A DNA stretch of 10,127 bases from Planctomycetota bacterium (GTDB taxonomy: Bacteria > Planctomycetota > Phycisphaerae > Sedimentisphaerales > Anaerohalosphaeraceae): contig VRUF01000096.1 in NCBI GenBank assembly GCA_019456245.1, positions 1-10,127 on the forward strand, written 5' to 3'. The notes under the pieces were generated by a model. It was not told the origin of the DNA. It searched no databases and saw only the letters and a program-made list of their open reading frames with translations. The position numbers were made by a program, and so were the translations under genes. Shown piece after piece: positions 7,703 through 10,127 of the stretch (the stretch's first letter is position 1; every line of letters begins with the position of its first letter).

Positions 7703-7728
7703 TTTCGGCCTTTGGCCGAGGTTATTTT
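7703..7728 (+). terminator. Probable rho-independent terminator of the motor operon
   Basis: A GC-rich hairpin, TCGGCC / TTT / GGCCGA (7705-7719, extendable by two G-U pairs), begins about 25 nt after the platform gene's stop and is followed by TTATTTTA. The U-run is broken by one A, so termination may be incomplete. Confidence 0.6.
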
Positions 7729-7842
7729 AATACAAAAATCTGTATCCAAATGTGGGGAAACTGCTTTTAGATTCTCATAAGTGCTTATTTTTGCGGGGTT
7801 TATATGTTTTTCCGATTTTTTTCGTAGAGTTTTTGCAAAATC

Positions 7843-7880
7843 AAAAAAAACATTGCAAAACCTGCATCTTCCGATATAAT
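7843..7880 (+). promoter_or_regulatory. Sigma-70-type promoter for rpsO with upstream A-tract
   Basis: A perfect TATAAT (-10) at 7875-7880 is preceded by TTGCAA (-35, four of six matches) at 7853-7858 with a 16-bp spacer. An uninterrupted run of eight A (7843-7850) sits just upstream of the -35, where an UP element would lie. The expected start of transcription is near 7886-7888, giving a leader of about 90 nt. Strong ribosomal-protein promoters often look like this. Confidence 0.65.
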
Positions 7881-7889
7881 TCCCTGTCT

Positions 7890-7910
7890 ATCCGTATTAT
7901 CGGTACGGGT
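7890..7910 (+). promoter_or_regulatory. Hairpin at the 5' end of the rpsO leader
   Basis: CCGTA (7892-7896) pairs with TACGG (7904-7908) across a seven-base loop, extendable by a U-G and an A-U pair. It begins a few bases after the predicted transcription start. In several phyla S15 represses its own mRNA by binding leader RNA structures; whether this hairpin takes part in that is inference only. Confidence 0.35.
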
Positions 7911-7976
7911 TGATAAGATGGTGTTTGCAAATAAATAGTAGTTTTTGAGGATTAGTTGAAAGGTATTTTTTAGACG

Positions 7977-8243
7977 ATGTTGACGAAAGAGAAGAAAAGT
8001 ACGATTATTGATGATTACAAGATCAATGATTCCGATACGGGTTCCCCTGAAATTCAGATAGCGATCCTGACAACGCGGATCAATGAACTAACGGAACATC
8101 TAAAGATCCATAAGAAGGACCATTCTTCACGTCGCGGCCTCCTTAAGATGGTCGGGACGCGTTCAGCTTTGTTGAAGTATGTTCGGAACAGGGACATGGC
8201 GCGTTATCGCGAGATCATCCAAAGGCTGGGTCTGCGAAAATAA
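7977..8243 (+). CDS. rpsO: 30S ribosomal protein S15
   Basis: An 88-residue protein, close to the usual 89, covering the full S15 family. Recognisable stretches are TGSPEIQIAILTTRINELT, the LKIHKKDHSSRRGLLKMVG segment that contacts 16S rRNA at the helix 20/22 junction, and the conserved tail SALLKYVRNRDMARYREII ending RLGLRK. S15 is a primary binding protein that nucleates folding of the 30S platform. The start is ATG 7977 with GAAAGGT (7958-7964) upstream, at a rather long spacing of 12 bases. It has its own promoter and leader, and it is followed by pnp, the order found in most bacteria. No oddity is seen in the protein itself. Confidence 0.98.
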   Translation: MLTKEKKSTIIDDYKINDSDTGSPEIQIAILTTRINELTEHLKIHKKDHSSRRGLLKMVGTRSALLKYVRNRDMARYREIIQRLGLRK

Positions 8244-8244
8244 C

Positions 8245-8270
8245 ATTTTCTGCGGGCAGAAATCTTTTCG
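8245..8270 (+). terminator. Hairpin after rpsO: weak terminator or processing site
   Basis: TTTCTG (8247-8252) pairs with CAGAAA (8257-8262) around a CGGG loop, directly after the rpsO stop, followed by TCTTTTCG. The stem is short and AT-rich, so read-through into pnp is expected. In Escherichia coli the rpsO-pnp spacer holds both a terminator and an RNase III site; a similar role here is inference. Confidence 0.4.
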
Positions 8271-8385
8271 ATTAATCCATTAACTGCCCAATATACGATG
8301 TTGCTTTCAAGAGGAGTGTGTGGAGAGAGAAGTTTGTTTTTTTTGATGTTTATAAATGATGTTTGAGACGGAAAGAGTAAAAAAT

Positions 8386-10127
8386 ATGTTTGAAGTTTAT
8401 CGAGTAGAAAAAGAGTTGGGCGGCAAGAAGGTTTCAATTGAAACAGGTAAAATAGGGCGTCAGGCTCATGGTTCTGTGCTGGTGCAATGCGGAGAAACCA
8501 TGGTGACGGTTACTGCCACTCGTGCTGATGCCAGGGCAGATATAGATTATTTTCCATTGAGTGTTGACTACCGTGAGAAGTTGAGTGCGGCAGGTAAGTT
8601 TCCCGGCGGGTTCATGAAACGTGAGGGTCGTCCGACTACGAAGGAAATTCTAACGGCTCGAAAGATCGACAGACCGATCCGCCCGTTGTTTCCGGACGGT
8701 TATTTTGACGAGGTTCAGATCCTCTGTAATGTTGTAAGCGCCGATGGTGAGAATGATCCAGATGTTCTTGCAATGCTTGGTGCCAGTGCGGCACTTGTTA
8801 TAAGTAAGATACCGTTCCTTGGCCCTCTGGGTGCATGCCGGGTTAGCCGTGTTGATGGCAAGTTTATTGTCAATCCTACGCATACAGAGCGTGAGACGAG
8901 CGATTTTAACCTGATCCTTGGCGGTAAAAAAGAAGCGATCAATATGATCGAGGTCGATGCCCGGGCAGTTGGCGAAGATGTTGTTGCAGATGCCGTTCGT
9001 GTCGGTCACGACGCTGTTCGGGAAATCTGTGATATGATCGAGGAACTTCGCTCAAAGTGCGGAGTTGAGAAGATGGAAGTTGAAGACGATCTGAATACCG
9101 AGGTGCTTGCCGAAATTAAGAGCAAGGCATTTGATAAGCTCTGCGAGTTGTGCGTAATTCCTGTCAAGGCTGACCGGTCGGCTGGCATTGGCGAGCTAAA
9201 GAAGGCTTTGGTAGAGGAATATGTCGAAGCTGGTGATGATGGAGAAGCAAGGTGCAGCAAGAATATGTTCAACAGAGTGTTCGGAATGGTCGAAAAAGCG
9301 GCTGTTCGTAAGAATATACTTGATGGCAAACGTCCGGACGGCAGAGGTTATGAAGATGTTCGTCCTATCGAGTGCGAAGTTGGTTTACTGCCCAGGGCTC
9401 ATGGTTCGGCGTTGTTTACACGTGGTGAAACGCAGGCACTTGTTTCAGTTACGCTTGGTACCGGCCGTGATCAGCAGATAGTTGACGGATTGCAGGACGA
9501 GTTTGGTCAGAGCTTTATGCTTCATTACAACTTCCCTCCTTCTTCGGTTGGCGAAGTTCGGTTTATTCGTGGTCCGGGCAGGCGTGAAATAGGTCACGGT
9601 GTTCTTGCCGAAAAAGCTCTCGAACGCGTAAAGCCTACCAAAGAGGACTTCCCGTATACTATCAAGATAGTCTCTGAGATAACCGAGTCGAACGGTTCGA
9701 GTTCTCAGGCTTCGATATGCGGCGGTTCGCTTGCAATGATGGATGCCGGAGTTCCGATGGCTAACGCTGTTGCGGGTATTTCGATCGGTATGGTCAGCGA
9801 TGGCGATAAATATGAGCTTCTCACCGATATTCTCGGCGATGAGGACCATTTTGGGGATATGGATTTTAAGGTTGCCGGTACCTGTAAAGGAATTTCGGCG
9901 ATCCAGCTTGATATTAAGGCTTCTGGACTTTCACATGAGATTCTTGTTGAGTCGCTGGCGAGAGCGAAAACGGCGCGGCTTGATATTCTTGAATCGATGA
10001 GCAAGGCGATCAGTGTGGGACGCGATGAACTTAGTGAGTATGCTCCGAAGATTACGAGTGTTAAGATCGATCCTGATCTGATCGGTAAGCTGATCGGTCC
10101 CGGCGGTAAGATGATTAAGTCTATCCA
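8386..10127 (+). CDS. pnp: Polynucleotide phosphorylase, 3' end cut by window
   Basis: Phosphate-dependent 3'-to-5' exoribonuclease, a trimeric enzyme of RNA decay. The 580 codons visible cover the first RNase PH domain (about 12-145, with KLSAAGKFPGGFMKREGRPT), the alpha-helical linker domain (about 240-310), the second RNase PH domain (about 316-540) and the start of the KH domain with its GPGG loop (571-574). Catalytic aspartates in LGDEDHFGDMDF are Asp485 and Asp491, matching Asp486 and Asp492 of the Escherichia coli enzyme. The rest of KH and the S1 domain, roughly 110-120 residues, lie beyond the window. ATG 8386 is preferred because GGAAAG (8370-8375) precedes it and MFEVYRVEKELGG is a typical start; in-frame ATGs at 8356 and 8359 would add ten or nine residues. 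Transcription probably comes from the rpsO promoter. Confidence 0.97.
   Translation, partial: MFEVYRVEKELGGKKVSIETGKIGRQAHGSVLVQCGETMVTVTATRADARADIDYFPLSVDYREKLSAAGKFPGGFMKREGRPTTKEILTARKIDRPIRPLFPDGYFDEVQILCNVVSADGENDPDVLAMLGASAALVISKIPFLGPLGACRVSRVDGKFIVNPTHTERETSDFNLILGGKKEAINMIEVDARAVGEDVVADAVRVGHDAVREICDMIEELRSKCGVEKMEVEDDLNTEVLAEIKSKAFDKLCELCVIPVKADRSAGIGELKKALVEEYVEAGDDGEARCSKNMFNRVFGMVEKAAVRKNILDGKRPDGRGYEDVRPIECEVGLLPRAHGSALFTRGETQALVSVTLGTGRDQQIVDGLQDEFGQSFMLHYNFPPSSVGEVRFIRGPGRREIGHGVLAEKALERVKPTKEDFPYTIKIVSEITESNGSSSQASICGGSLAMMDAGVPMANAVAGISIGMVSDGDKYELLTDILGDEDHFGDMDFKVAGTCKGISAIQLDIKASGLSHEILVESLARAKTARLDILESMSKAISVGRDELSEYAPKITSVKIDPDLIGKLIGPGGKMIKSI

Noticed and set aside
7512..7730. 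72-codon forward frame overlapping the end of the platform gene
   Set aside because: Most of it overlaps the conserved C-terminal membrane segment of the platform protein in another frame, and the remainder covers the terminator hairpin.
8333..8344. Run of eight T before pnp as a terminator
   Set aside because: No stable hairpin precedes it; the upstream sequence is purine-rich without self-complementarity.
8650..10004. Several open frames on the reverse strand and in other forward frames within pnp
   Set aside because: All overlap the well-conserved PNPase frame, which is open throughout and contains the catalytic motifs.

Overview
The window reads as a plain chromosomal stretch of a Gram-negative bacterium. 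All eight genes lie on the + strand and are tightly packed, and no mobile element, CRISPR array, tRNA or rRNA is visible. By eye the base composition is mid-40s percent G+C. The coding strand is G- and T-rich, with many third-position T codons (GGT, CGT, CTT, GTT). The N-terminal half of the PNPase, with its FPLSVDYREKLSAAGKFPGG and NPTHTERETSDF-like stretches, looks most like Planctomycetota (perhaps Phycisphaerae) from memory. That placement is an inference and was not tested by a search.

Layout. Positions 1-910 hold the 3' part of a TPR-repeat protein. A signalling block follows: a two-TM PAS histidine kinase (933-2387), a stand-alone receiver domain (2404-2787), a GAF plus HD-GYP cyclic-di-GMP phosphodiesterase (2821-4470) and a STAS anti-anti-sigma-like protein (4467-4802) whose start overlaps the HD-GYP stop. 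Directly behind these are the assembly ATPase (4837-6549, PilB/GspE family) and the inner-membrane platform protein (6562-7680, PilC/GspF family) of a type IV pilus or type II secretion machine. Gaps between the seven genes are at most about 34 nt, so they probably form one operon that starts upstream of the window. A hairpin followed by a U-rich run just after the platform gene probably ends it.

A roughly 300-nt AT-rich intergenic region then carries a good sigma-70-type promoter and a leader of about 90 nt for rpsO (S15, 7977-8243). After a 142-nt spacer with hairpins comes pnp (polynucleotide phosphorylase, from 8386), cut by the window end inside its KH domain. This is the widely conserved rpsO-pnp pair.

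How the genes could work together (inference): the kinase and receiver pass on an envelope or cytoplasmic signal. The HD-GYP enzyme lowers c-di-GMP, and the pilus ATPase carries an N-terminal MshEN-type domain, a fold known in other proteins to bind c-di-GMP. The operon therefore may hold both the phosphodiesterase and a candidate effector of the same second messenger. Two sequence oddities temper this: the arginines of the MshEN motifs are missing, and the Walker A motif of the ATPase has Asn where Ser/Thr is expected.
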